Assembly: GCF_030167905.1 (NCBI RefSeq)
Contig: NZ_JARGNA010000003.1
Coordinates: 1-64,000 of the forward strand
Direction of reading: 5' to 3'
Length of the DNA stretch: 64,000 nucleotides
From: Flavobacterium terrisoli
GTDB lineage: Bacteria; Bacteroidota; Bacteroidia; Flavobacteriales; Flavobacteriaceae
Below the pieces are notes generated by a model, which was given only the letters and a program-made list of their open reading frames with translations, was not told the DNA's origin and did no database searches. The position numbers and the translations under genes are program-made. Each line of letters starts with the position of its first letter. The stretch's first letter is position 1. Of the stretch, positions 9,106 to 17,101 are shown piece after piece.

Positions 9106-10386
9106 TTACTTGTTATCAATCATTTCTTCTTGTTTCTCTGAGATTGTCCTGTAGGCGTTTTCAACCATTACAATTCCATCATCCACAACAACTCCAATAG
9201 CGAGTGCAATACCGGTTAATGACATAATATTAGATGAAATACCAAATGCTTCAAGCAATATGAAGCCAATTGCTACGGATATAGGAAGTTGAATTAAGAT
9301 TATAAGGGCGCTTCTCCAATGGAACAGAAAAATTAAGATAACGAGTGAAACTGCTATCATTTCTTCTATAAGTGTTCCCTTGACAGATTCAATAGCTTTT
9401 TCGATTAACTCGCTTCTGTCATAGGAAGTTTTAAATTTCACTCCTTCGGGCAATCCTTTTTCAACTTCTTTCATCTTTGCTTTAACCGCTTTGATGACTT
9501 CATCGGCATTTTCGCCATAACGCATTACTACTATGCCACCCACTACTTCGCCGGTTCCGTTTTGGTCAAAAATACCAAGTCGTAAGTCTCCGCCCATTTG
9601 GACAGAACCTATGTCTTTTACTTTTACCGGAATAGAATTGTAATTTTTAATGGAAATATCCTCTACATCCTTACTGTTCTTTATGTAACCCAAACCTCTT
9701 ATGATATATGACATATTACTCATTTCGAACTTTCGGCCGCCTACATCATTGTTATTAGCCTTAACCGCATTCATAACTTCCATCATACTGACGTTATAAT
9801 ATTGCATTTTTAGTGGGTCTAAAACCAATTGGTATTGCTTTTCAAAACCTCCGAATGAAGCAACTTCTGCTACACCGGGAACTGTTTGCAGTGCAAATTT
9901 CACATACCAGTCCTGTAAGGCTCTTTGCTCTCCCAAGTCCATTCCATTGGCTTCTAAATGATACCAAAAAATGTGGCCTACTCCTGTACCATCAGGACCT
10001 AAGGTTGGAACAACATTTTGTGGAAGTAAACGTTGGGCATAATTTAATCGTTCCAACACACGGGTTCTTGCCCAGTAGGTATCTACATTGTCTTCAAAAA
10101 TGATATAGACAAAGCTCATCCCAAACATGGAGGCTCCCCGTATATTTTTAACTTTTGGTATCCCTTGAAGATTAGAAACCAAAGGATAAGTTACTTGCGC
10201 TTCGATTACCTGTGGGCTTCTACCCATCCACTCGGTAAATACAATAACCTGATTTTCTGATAAATCAGGGATAGCATCTATAGGATTTTGTTTCACGCTA
10301 TAGATTCCCCACACAAATAAACAAGCCGAAACCAGTAGCACAATTGCTCTGTTTCTAAGTGAGAATGTAATTAGTTTTTCTACCAT
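9106..10386 (-). CDS. cusA: Heavy-metal RND transporter CusA, N-terminal part (split gene)
   Basis: 426 aa, the N-terminal part of a CusA-type proton-driven metal exporter. It has TM1 (IVLLVSACLFVWGIYSVKQN), the first periplasmic porter domain, and TM2-TM4 (MIAVSLVILIFLFHWRSALI; GIALAIGVVVDDGIVMVENA with the conserved intramembrane Asp pair). It ends at a TAA (9106-9108) in the cytoplasmic loop after VENAYRTISEKQEEMIDNK. The loop is slightly long compared with family members, which could allow a tolerated chain break. It is the first pump gene of the array, 92 bp after the haem-binding gene. Confidence 0.88.
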   Translation of the reverse strand: MVEKLITFSLRNRAIVLLVSACLFVWGIYSVKQNPIDAIPDLSENQVIVFTEWMGRSPQVIEAQVTYPLVSNLQGIPKVKNIRGASMFGMSFVYIIFEDNVDTYWARTRVLERLNYAQRLLPQNVVPTLGPDGTGVGHIFWYHLEANGMDLGEQRALQDWYVKFALQTVPGVAEVASFGGFEKQYQLVLDPLKMQYYNVSMMEVMNAVKANNNDVGGRKFEMSNMSYIIRGLGYIKNSKDVEDISIKNYNSIPVKVKDIGSVQMGGDLRLGIFDQNGTGEVVGGIVVMRYGENADEVIKAVKAKMKEVEKGLPEGVKFKTSYDRSELIEKAIESVKGTLIEEMIAVSLVILIFLFHWRSALIILIQLPISVAIGFILLEAFGISSNIMSLTGIALAIGVVVDDGIVMVENAYRTISEKQEEMIDNK

Positions 10387-10442
10387 TTTTGTCTTTTTTC
10401 TTCCTTTTAAATAAAATTAATCAATTGAGTCCTTTTACATTA

Positions 10443-10454
10443 TGATATATATCA
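10443..10454. promoter_or_regulatory. FNR/CRP-like palindrome upstream of cusA
   Basis: A perfect 12-bp palindrome TGATATATATCA lies 57 bp before the cusA start. It matches the inner core of the FNR/CRP half-site layout (TGAT-N4-ATCA). This array encodes no matching regulator, and the short AT-rich core could occur by chance. Confidence 0.2.
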
Positions 10455-10478
10455 CATATTCAAAATATAGGAGAGCAC

Positions 10479-10952
10479 TTAATTTTCCGACAAACTGTTG
10501 TTTTCATTTATTGAATTAATCCAGGTAATTATTTCCTGTTTTTGCGCCTCATTAAGTATTGCATCATGATGTAATAGCGTGTAGGAACTTAAAGGCATAT
10601 CACCCGATTTAATTTGTTTGCTTATTGCTTCTAACTCACTTTGCTGCTTTCGATTTGAATAACTGCCAAACTCATTAAAATTTAACTCTTTTTTCCCATC
10701 AGTAATATGTGTTTCTACAAACATTCTAGCTGGTTGAATGTAATCATACCAGAGATACTGGGTGTTATTACTATGGCAATCGTAACAAGATGTCTTTATT
10801 AGTTTTGAAATATTTGTTGGTGCATCGGTCGTGACCAGAAAATCATTTGTATAATCCTGCCCTGGATTTTGATTCAGGGCAGGCTGATAGAATTGTATTG
10901 CTATCAATACCAAAAAAAGTACTATACCTACTTTCTTTAATCTTCTTTTCAT
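10479..10952 (-). CDS. Haem-binding domain protein with single CxxCH
   Basis: 157 aa, anchored by one N-terminal helix (VGIVLFLVLIAIQFY). It has one c-type haem motif C56-Y-D-C59-H60 (SCYDCHSNN) and the WYDYIQPA...H...LNFNEFGSY pattern of the small haem-binding domain family common in Bacteroidota, ending in an EIITWI helix. It acts outside the inner membrane. It starts 1 bp after the DUF3347 gene and is likely co-transcribed with it. A role in electron transfer for metal reduction or oxidation is inference. Confidence 0.85.
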   Translation of the reverse strand: MKRRLKKVGIVLFLVLIAIQFYQPALNQNPGQDYTNDFLVTTDAPTNISKLIKTSCYDCHSNNTQYLWYDYIQPARMFVETHITDGKKELNFNEFGSYSNRKQQSELEAISKQIKSGDMPLSSYTLLHHDAILNEAQKQEIITWINSINENNSLSEN

Positions 10953-10953
10953 T

Positions 10954-11679
10954 TTATAACGTTTTTTTCAAACTACCACAAGTAAGCATCTTAGAGCCAT
11001 AATATGGATTTTTGATTTCTTTGGATTCGCTGATCCAAATAGCGCCTTTACCGTCGTCATACATTGGACAATGGTCCTGATATAATTTTTTATTTGAACC
11101 CAAAAGTTTTATTAAATCATTGATGTCCTTACTTAGTATGGCAAAATGTTCTCTTTGATGGTCAATTTTACCTGCATTGTCGCCAATATGCTCTGCGTGT
11201 TCTTTAGCATCATCAGCAATGTCTAAGTACTCTTTTTTCTGATTTGCAGTAAGCGTATTGGTGTCGAATTGGTTGAATGATACCAATAATGCTTTTCCTT
11301 TATCTGCAGCACCTTTAGAATCATCGCTTACCAGTTTGTTTTTTAGGTTTATATAACTAATAATAATATCATTAACATAATCTGATGTAGCCACCGGAGA
11401 ATCAGTGTCAAGGACTCCGACTTTTTCCGATGGATTATTCTGACTTGGTTCTTGGGTATTTTTATCAGGTTTAGATTGAGCGACAGGTTCTGTTAATTCC
11501 ATACCACACTTGGAGCATTTTTCTCCTTTTTTTCCTGTTACTTCCGGATGCATTGGACAGGCGAATAATTCATTAGAACTTTCTTTGTTCTCTGTTGAGT
11601 TGGTTTCTGTTTCTTTAGCCTTGTTGTTACATGATACTATTGTTATCGCTAAAAAAGCTGTTAAAAAAAGTGTTTTCAT
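10954..11679 (-). CDS. DUF3347 lipoprotein with heavy-metal ribbon
   Basis: 241 aa lipoprotein (lipobox TIVSCNN, Cys17). It carries a YHS-like metal ribbon CPMHPEV...CSKCGMEL (about 41-64), then a DUF3347 helical domain (about 100-195) with conserved His residues (HAEHIGD, HQREHF). Its C-terminal Cys motif CPMYDDGKGAIW ... NPYYGSKMLTCG also occurs in the protein at 15382-16254. This architecture is typical of periplasmic Cu/Ag-binding helper proteins beside CusBA systems. Metal capture and delivery to the adaptors is inference. Confidence 0.85.
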   Translation of the reverse strand: MKTLFLTAFLAITIVSCNNKAKETETNSTENKESSNELFACPMHPEVTGKKGEKCSKCGMELTEPVAQSKPDKNTQEPSQNNPSEKVGVLDTDSPVATSDYVNDIIISYINLKNKLVSDDSKGAADKGKALLVSFNQFDTNTLTANQKKEYLDIADDAKEHAEHIGDNAGKIDHQREHFAILSKDINDLIKLLGSNKKLYQDHCPMYDDGKGAIWISESKEIKNPYYGSKMLTCGSLKKTL

Positions 11680-11698
11680 AATATATTATTTTTAGTTA

Positions 11699-12352
11699 TT
11701 AATTAATTTTCTCTGCTTTATAGTAAGAATAAGTGCCTATTGATGTATTGATATAGTCTACTTCCTGAACGTTTTTGAATCCTGCATCAGTAATGTATTT
11801 TATCATTAATCCATTTACATTATCAGTAGTAGTTTTGAAACCGTCTAATAATTGAACTAAGTAAAAAGAAAACCGCATCCATTTTGTTTTTGCTTTACCC
11901 CAATCTCCAATGATTAATTCTCCATTTGATTTTAGTATCCTATTGATCTCAAGCAAGCATTTTAATTTTGTAATCCTATCTAACTGATGAAAAACAAGAG
12001 AACTATAAATCTTGTCAAATGAGTTGTCTTCAAAGGGTAACTTATCTCCATCATATAAAAAAAGTGACGCTTCAATTCCTGCCTTATTTAATTTGTATTC
12101 AGCAATGGTTTTAATCTTGGGGTCGATGTCAATTCCTTGTATGTTACAATCAGGAAAGCGCTGTTTTAGAATGATGATGTTTTGCGCGGTTCCAAAACCA
12201 AACTCTAGTATTTTCTCGTTCTCTCGAGGATTGACAAAATCTACCAGCTTGTTTCTGAATTTTTTCTCAGGCATAGTTAATTTGATTGCCAAATCGTAGT
12301 AATCACTCAAAAAATCATAACCCAATGCCGGAATAAATTTTGTTGTACTCAT
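11699..12352 (-). CDS. Class I SAM-dependent methyltransferase
   Basis: 217 aa. The SAM-binding motif I is ILEFGFGTAQN (about 48-58), followed by an acidic strand end (IQGIDIDP) and the post-motif LPFEDNSFDKIYSSLVFHQL characteristic of UbiE/COQ5-like methyltransferases. The substrate is not evident. Its position inside a metal array, 7 bp after the outer-membrane protein gene, suggests either metalloid methylation or quinone modification. Neither is shown by motifs; the conserved Cys residues of ArsM arsenite methyltransferases are absent. Confidence 0.82.
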   Translation of the reverse strand: MSTTKFIPALGYDFLSDYYDLAIKLTMPEKKFRNKLVDFVNPRENEKILEFGFGTAQNIIILKQRFPDCNIQGIDIDPKIKTIAEYKLNKAGIEASLFLYDGDKLPFEDNSFDKIYSSLVFHQLDRITKLKCLLEINRILKSNGELIIGDWGKAKTKWMRFSFYLVQLLDGFKTTTDNVNGLMIKYITDAGFKNVQEVDYINTSIGTYSYYKAEKIN

Positions 12353-12359
12353 CTTGGTT

Positions 12360-13169
12360 TTATTTTGTTAAATCGAAAAAAGTATAGTACAGATTGAAAT
12401 AAAAACCGTTTGGTGCTGAACGTACCATTGAACTAATTAGTTCTTGACGGTATGCTAAATCTAATCGCGCCTGACTGTTGAAAATAAATTGTATTGCCGG
12501 CACAACGTCTAGATATGACTTCCCATTTTCATTGATAGTTTGCCCAACAAATTCCACCATTAGATTAATATTAGTTTGTTTGAAACTGGTATATTTTTTT
12601 GGATACATCAATTTGCCAAATGATAAGGTGTAATTTGTAGCATTGTCGCCCATATTATCGGGAAACGGATAATCGGGTTTGTTGTCGAAGGCTTTTTCAA
12701 AACTTACAGATGAACTTATTGCCAGTTTTTTAATCAACTTAGTGGCTACAAATCCTCCTTCAAAACCTGTGTTGTGTCCTAAGATTTCTATTTGTTCCTG
12801 GTGAATGTCAGCATTATTGAAACTATATCTTCCAAATGCTGCCATCCGGAAGTGACTGTTCAAATCATCGGAGGAATAAAAACGATACTTTGTATAAAAA
12901 CTGCCTCCCTCAGTAACGAGGTTATTACTACGGTTACTTATAAAGGCAGAAGCCCGGAACATGATGTTCTTGTTAAGTCCATAAGTTACTTCGGGCATGA
13001 AATGGTAATTATAGCCTGATTTCATTTCCTCTTTGAAAAGCGACTGCATCACATTAACTGCCAAAGAATTTGCCGGAACATTACTGGCCGGATCAGTTAC
13101 CACGAATAACTCCTGACTAGTAATGTTTTGGCTGCTTATTGCAATTAAAAATAAAATAATCTTTCTCAT
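12360..13169 (-). CDS. Putative outer-membrane beta-barrel protein of the metal array
   Basis: 269 aa with a signal peptide (cut after NITSQ). Many alternating aromatic/polar strands follow (GYNYHFMPEVTYGL, FRMAAFGRYSF, AISSSVSFEKAF) and it ends in an aromatic-rich strand (NGFYFNLYYTFFDL), all typical of a small outer-membrane barrel. It shares one base with the stop/start of the HMA gene upstream, so it is coupled to it. I do not recognise a specific family; similar barrels are common in Bacteroidota copper clusters (recollection, not searched). Confidence 0.65.
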   Translation of the reverse strand: MRKIILFLIAISSQNITSQELFVVTDPASNVPANSLAVNVMQSLFKEEMKSGYNYHFMPEVTYGLNKNIMFRASAFISNRSNNLVTEGGSFYTKYRFYSSDDLNSHFRMAAFGRYSFNNADIHQEQIEILGHNTGFEGGFVATKLIKKLAISSSVSFEKAFDNKPDYPFPDNMGDNATNYTLSFGKLMYPKKYTSFKQTNINLMVEFVGQTINENGKSYLDVVPAIQFIFNSQARLDLAYRQELISSMVRSAPNGFYFNLYYTFFDLTK

Positions 13170-13675
13170 TAATTCAGAATTTTAATGTGGAAATCATCTT
13201 CATTGTTTGAAGCATACGTTTCAACATTCTTGTATGATTTGGATAATTTTTTGAATTCCTTTTCAGTCACATAGCCTTTGTCAACTACCTGAAATTGTAT
13301 TTCGGAGCCTTTGGCTGTGCTGTCATTAACCAAGATGTAAGGACTTTGGGTTATGGTTTCAGGTTTTGCTGTTAATACCAATGTCCCGATAAAAAAACCT
13401 GCTTTTTCCACTTTCTCCTTAAATACTTTTGGGGTTAATGTATTGCCTTCAGTCAGCGTTACCGTAAACGTATTGGTGTTTAAATCGGTCTCTACTTTAA
13501 CTACTTCCGGAAGTGTTTTTAACTGTTTGTTTATGGCATTGGAGCACATAGAACAAGTTAAACCAGTAGCCCTGATTTCGGCTTTCACAATTTGGGCGTT
13601 ACTCTTTATTGAGAACATCAAAACGATTGATGCTACAATTACACGCACTTTATTTATTTTATTTATTTTATTCAT
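13169..13675 (-). CDS. Secreted HMA-domain protein
   Basis: 168 aa with a signal peptide (cut after SNA). One HMA domain has the metal loop ATGLTCSMCSN (CxxC at about 36-39) followed by the HMA pattern (LPEVVKVETDLNTNTFTV). A second, less clear alpha/beta domain fills residues 100-168. It is a periplasmic Cu(I) carrier or sensor by family. The start is set by a 9-nt tandem repeat that encodes NKINKINK right after Met1. The ATG overlaps the stop of a 30-codon ORF upstream. Confidence 0.85.
   Translation of the reverse strand: MNKINKINKVRVIVASIVLMFSIKSNAQIVKAEIRATGLTCSMCSNAINKQLKTLPEVVKVETDLNTNTFTVTLTEGNTLTPKVFKEKVEKAGFFIGTLVLTAKPETITQSPYILVNDSTAKGSEIQFQVVDKGYVTEKEFKKLSKSYKNVETYASNNEDDFHIKILN
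13649..13672 (-). repeat. 9-nt tandem repeat at the start of the HMA gene
   Basis: AATAAAATA is repeated about 2.7 times directly after the ATG, giving the residues Asn-Lys-Ile repeated. It keeps frame because the unit is 9 nt. Such a tract is prone to slippage and could vary between strains. Confidence 0.6.
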
Positions 13676-13760
13676 CTGTATTTAATATTTGTTTTTTAAT
13701 TGAAGATGGAACGCCTACTAAATCTCCTTTATATCTAAATAATGTTAATGGGCGTTTCAT
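13668..13760 (-). CDS. Possible 30-aa ORF bridging tlpA-like and HMA genes
   Basis: It opens one base after the stop of the TlpA-like gene (TAAAATG) and closes in ATGAATAA, overlapping the HMA start codon. The product is 30 aa with no recognisable domain, beginning MKRPLTLFRY and ending KKQILNTDE. The exact fit between two genes suggests translational coupling rather than chance, but the length is too small to prove coding. Confidence 0.3.
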   Translation of the reverse strand: MKRPLTLFRYKGDLVGVPSSIKKQILNTDE

Positions 13761-13761
13761 T

Positions 13762-14244
13762 TTACTCTTTTATTAATTTCATTATTTCTTCTTCTGTTGG
13801 ATTCTTCGCTATTAGGACACCTTCGGGATTAAATAGGTATTTTGACGGTAATTCATCTACTCCGAAAACTAAGGCTGCATTAGCATCAAATCCCTTTGGG
13901 TCTATCAATTGAGTGAATTTGATTTTATCTTTTTCAATTGCTTTTAGCCATTTATTGACATCTATGTCGATTGATATTCCAATTATTTCTATTTTATCAG
14001 GGCTAACCTCATTATGAAGCTTTACTAATTTTTTATTACCCAATCGGCAAGGCGCACACCAAGATGCCCAAAAATCGACAAGCACATATTTTCCTTTAAA
14101 AGATGAGGTGATTACCTCGCTGTTAGTATTGCTTTTTAGTGTAATTGATGGTATAGAATCACCCACTTTAATCTGTGCTTTCGTTGAAAACGTGAAGATT
14201 ATAAATAGTGTGATGAAGTATTTTACTTGATTTTTGATTAACAT
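13762..14244 (-). CDS. TlpA-like periplasmic thioredoxin
   Basis: 160 aa with a signal peptide (FSTKAQ). The thioredoxin-like fold has the active site WASWCAPCR (C63, C66), preceded by the strand GKYVLVDF and followed by a cis-Pro region (DELPSKYLF), as in TlpA/ResA proteins. Likely role: keeping Cys residues of the neighbouring HMA, DUF3347 and Cys-rich proteins reduced in the periplasm, or delivering copper to cuproenzymes. The role is inference from context; the family is clear. Confidence 0.9.
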   Translation of the reverse strand: MLIKNQVKYFITLFIIFTFSTKAQIKVGDSIPSITLKSNTNSEVITSSFKGKYVLVDFWASWCAPCRLGNKKLVKLHNEVSPDKIEIIGISIDIDVNKWLKAIEKDKIKFTQLIDPKGFDANAALVFGVDELPSKYLFNPEGVLIAKNPTEEEIMKLIKE

Positions 14245-14258
14245 AATAGTACCATTGT

Positions 14259-14296
14259 TTTTTATAAAACTAAGCCCTATGCCGACATAAGGCCTA
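14259..14296 (-). terminator. Stem-loop between propeller and TlpA genes
   Basis: An 11-bp stem (two G-U pairs) is formed by 14271-14281 and 14286-14296 with a 4-nt loop. On the minus strand it is followed by GTTTTATAAAA. It could attenuate transcription into the distal array. Confidence 0.4.
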
Positions 14297-14309
14297 GTCT
14301 GTTAAAGTG

Positions 14310-15365
14310 TTACATTTTTATAACAATCCCGTTTGGCTTTCTTCCAACGTTGATTGTTTTTGCTACTGAATGATTGGTGGTGTTGACTACTGAAACTGTA
14401 TTAGCCGTTTGATTAGTCACATAAGCAGTGTTACCGTCTGTTGTGAATGCTATTGCATGTGCACCGGCACCCGTATTAAAAGAACTTCCATGCATCCACA
14501 TATTCATTCCTGCATCCCAAGTCCAATAATGCACTTTTCCAGCCATTGGATCTGAAACCCATAATTCATTTTTAGGACCGTTATATGATGCTATTCCCGG
14601 CATGAAACCTAAAGTAATTGTTTCATCTACTGAGTTTGTTGCTACATCAATTACAGAAATAGTTTGTCCGTCTTCATTGTCTACATACATTTTACCATTG
14701 CTTCCAGTCCAAGCACCAACTGGGTTATCTCCAACGGCAATAGTTGTGATTATCGCTTTGGTTGCCGTGTTTATTACTGTTATGCTATCATCATCACCAT
14801 TTGCCACATAGGCTTTTGTGCCATCTGAAGAAAATGTTAGTTCAGCTGCCATCATTCCGACATCGATTGTATTTAATAGGGCATTGGTAGTAGCATCATA
14901 TACTAAGACTTTACTATTCATTTCATCCATTTGAGGCACCCAAATTTCATTTCCGTTAGGTGAATAAATAGAATTATGGTTCATTAATGGCAGGTTGATG
15001 TTCTTTACAATTGAACCATTCATAGCATCAATTACTAACAATTTTCCTGTCATCCCTGCTGTCATTAATCCTGAATGTCCTGCACTCAAATCCATTCCCG
15101 GAACACCAATAGCTAAATGATTTTGATGTGATGAAATGTGATGTGGCCACATAATCATATCTGAACCGCTTCCCATTAATTCTATGGTTCCGGTTACTTC
15201 ATTATTACTTAACTTGACTACTGAAACTGAGCCGTCTTCTCCGTTTACAATGTATGCCGCAGGATAATCGACATTTAATGTCATATCCATGTTGTCATCG
15301 TTGTTATTACAAGAGGTTAAAAATATTGCTCCAATAAATGAAGCTATCATTGATAAATTTTTCAT
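14310..15365 (-). CDS. YncE/YVTN-type beta-propeller lipoprotein
   Basis: 351 aa lipoprotein (lipobox FLTSCNN, Cys19). At least five propeller blades carry the YVTN signature, for example GTKAYVANGDDDSITVINTA, NGKMYVDNEDGQTISVID and GNTAYVTNQTANTVSVVNTT. It is Met- and His-rich in the second blade (MIMWPHHISSH, MDLSAGHSG). Such propellers occur with nitrous-oxide reductase, cytochrome and copper gene sets in Bacteroidota. A scaffold or metal-handling role is inference. It is 16 bp downstream of the HMA-DUF3347 gene. Confidence 0.85.
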   Translation of the reverse strand: MKNLSMIASFIGAIFLTSCNNNDDNMDMTLNVDYPAAYIVNGEDGSVSVVKLSNNEVTGTIELMGSGSDMIMWPHHISSHQNHLAIGVPGMDLSAGHSGLMTAGMTGKLLVIDAMNGSIVKNINLPLMNHNSIYSPNGNEIWVPQMDEMNSKVLVYDATTNALLNTIDVGMMAAELTFSSDGTKAYVANGDDDSITVINTATKAIITTIAVGDNPVGAWTGSNGKMYVDNEDGQTISVIDVATNSVDETITLGFMPGIASYNGPKNELWVSDPMAGKVHYWTWDAGMNMWMHGSSFNTGAGAHAIAFTTDGNTAYVTNQTANTVSVVNTTNHSVAKTINVGRKPNGIVIKM

Positions 15366-15381
15366 TTCTATTTTTTTTAGG

Positions 15382-16254
15382 TTATTTAATAGTTTCTACT
15401 GTTTTTCCACAGTTTAACATCATTGACCCATAGTATGGGTTCTTTACTGCATTTTCTTTGCTCAACCAATTAGCGCCTTTACCATCGTTGTACATTGGAC
15501 AGAATTGAAAGTAAACTGGTACTTCGTATTTTGCTGTTTTAATTAATGTGTATATGTCTTTTGACAATGAGGTAAAGTGATCACGTTGGTGTTTTACATC
15601 TTTTGTATCAGCTATGTGTTCTGCATCTTCTTTAATTGGGTTTACAACTTTCATCCAAACCATGTGCACTTCCATATCAAGCTTGTCCATTTTGACGTTA
15701 TTTACAGCTGTTAAAAGTTCTTTTGAAGCTGCTGCAGCTTTTGTCCCATCAGAAGTAATCAAAGCATCTTTCAATGAGAAATAATTATCAAATACTGCTT
15801 TTAATTGATTTTCATTTTGAATTACGGCAGTAGTTGTTTGAGAATGGTTCCCGTGATTGGAATGTCCATCGTTGCCGGCAGTAGTTGTGTTTTCTTCTTT
15901 TACTGGAACTTTTGCTACTCTATCGTATTGACAACAGCCGTGAAGATTGTTGTAAACCTCATCAGGGGCAAGAAATTTATCACTGTCGTAGCCTGCTAAC
16001 GCAATTCTTTTAAGTATTTCATCCTGATTTGTTACACTAGCATCATAAGTTAATGTTGCCATTTGGGTTTCCTGGTTCCAATCTACTTTAGCAATTTTTT
16101 TAATACTTCCTGCTTTTTCGATTGTAGTTTCGCACATTCCACAGTTACCATAGACTTTAACTGTTTCGGTTTTTGCATTTTTTATTTGTGCGTTGATAGA
16201 AGTTGATAGCAACATTACAGCTGCTACCATTATTTTTATAAATGAGCTTTTCAT
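15382..16254 (-). CDS. Secreted HMA plus DUF3347 protein
   Basis: 290 aa with a signal peptide (STSINAQ). The HMA domain has the metal loop YGNCGMCETT (CxxC at about 38-41). A His/Cys linker (LHGCCQYD; HSNHGNHSQ) follows, then a DUF3347 domain (about 155-245; HAEHIADT..HQRDHF). The C-terminal motif CPMYNDGKGANW...NPYYGSMMLNCG is shared with the DUF3347 lipoprotein in this array. Predicted periplasmic Cu/Ag-binding chaperone that feeds the CusCBA pump or CopA. Metal binding is supported by motifs; partner choice is inference. Confidence 0.88.
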   Translation of the reverse strand: MKSSFIKIMVAAVMLLSTSINAQIKNAKTETVKVYGNCGMCETTIEKAGSIKKIAKVDWNQETQMATLTYDASVTNQDEILKRIALAGYDSDKFLAPDEVYNNLHGCCQYDRVAKVPVKEENTTTAGNDGHSNHGNHSQTTTAVIQNENQLKAVFDNYFSLKDALITSDGTKAAAASKELLTAVNNVKMDKLDMEVHMVWMKVVNPIKEDAEHIADTKDVKHQRDHFTSLSKDIYTLIKTAKYEVPVYFQFCPMYNDGKGANWLSKENAVKNPYYGSMMLNCGKTVETIK

Positions 16255-16448
16255 TTTAAATACTGTTTAAGTAATCAAAGTAGCTTACCTTGATTGATTT
16301 GATAAAATAATTTTGAATAAATAACAGTTGTGAAAGAAATGGTATTACAACCCAAATAATGGTGTAGCAAAAGGTATTCTAAAACTGTTGTGAATTGGAT
16401 AGCAAAACGCTATGGATTTGACACACTTATGGCTGTCAAAAATTGGAT

Positions 16449-16826
16449 TTAGCTTATTTTAGGGATTAGCCAAATGGAATAAAAACCATCGGAGATTGAT
16501 GGTGTAGTATATAAAAAATTGATTTTTTCGAATAGAGGAAAGTTAAAGGCAGTCAGCTGAAAACTAATTTCGGGTACGAAGCTTACCAATGAAGTGGGGC
16601 AAGTTGATGAACAACCGCAACCGGAATGCCCGCATTTGCCGCCACAACCCTTGTTGTCTTTATCTTTTGTATTTTCATCAGCGCAACAGCTCTTTTTTTC
16701 TGCTTTATTGGATGAAATTTCTTTTTTGCAAGAACGCTTTTCTGAACCTTTACCACATGCAAAAGCATTATTAGGCATGAGGAACATGCCTAGTAAAACT
16801 ACAAGTATGATGTGGTATCTATTCAT
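16449..16826 (-). CDS. Small Cys-rich secreted protein
   Basis: 125 aa from the chosen start (ATG 16826). A signal peptide (VVLLGMFLMPNNAFA) precedes a short Cys/Lys-rich stretch (about 30-72) containing SCCADE and then CGGKCGHSGCGCSSTC, and a plain C-terminal segment. An ATG at 16847 would add seven residues, but a perfect TAnnTTTG -7 element covers 16845-16852, so that ATG would lie upstream of the transcript start. As first gene of the leftward metal array it probably binds Cu or Zn. I do not recognise the family. Confidence 0.65.
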   Translation of the reverse strand: MNRYHIILVVLLGMFLMPNNAFACGKGSEKRSCKKEISSNKAEKKSCCADENTKDKDNKGCGGKCGHSGCGCSSTCPTSLVSFVPEISFQLTAFNFPLFEKINFLYTTPSISDGFYSIWLIPKIS

Positions 16827-16844
16827 ATAAATATTAAAACAATA

Positions 16845-16852
16845 CAAAACTA
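16845..16852 (-). promoter_or_regulatory. Bacteroidota -7 element for the metal array
   Basis: TAGTTTTG on the minus strand matches TAnnTTTG exactly and lies 18 bp before the ATG at 16826. No clear TTG at -33. It decides the start of the Cys-rich gene. Confidence 0.5.
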
Positions 16853-17060
16853 ACTAAAAATTATTGCTTTATGTTAAAATTGATGTTAAAAATAGTTAAG
16901 TCAATAAGGCCATTCAACATGTGTAGAGAATTGTAGTTTATTGTATTTGAACCGAATATAGTATTTTTATTAGTATCCTCTTGATTGGTTGTCTTGAATT
17001 TAATTAGAAACTCTACAGAGTTAGAGAAGTCTGTTTGAATGATTGCAAATAGTTATTAAC

Positions 17061-17096
17061 TAAAAAAAAATGCAGTAACCAAGAAAGCTTACTGCA
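17061..17096 (-). terminator. Rho-independent terminator of the NTase-HEPN operon
   Basis: An 8-bp stem (TGCAGTAA / TTACTGCA, 10-nt loop) is followed on the minus strand by a run of nine T (17062-17070). It closes the leftward transcription unit ending with the gene at 17194. The gap 16853-17193 otherwise holds only this and the element at 17102-17180. Confidence 0.75.
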
Positions 17097-17101
17097 ATTT
17101 A

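Noticed and set aside
9091-9115. Frameshift in cusA
   Set aside because: The two halves are in the same frame (start-to-start distance 1,287 bp, divisible by three); the break is a stop codon, not a shift.
16583-16830. ORFs overlapping the Cys-rich gene in other frames
   Set aside because: Shadows of the Cys-rich gene; only the minus frame 16449-16826 has a signal peptide and a promoter.
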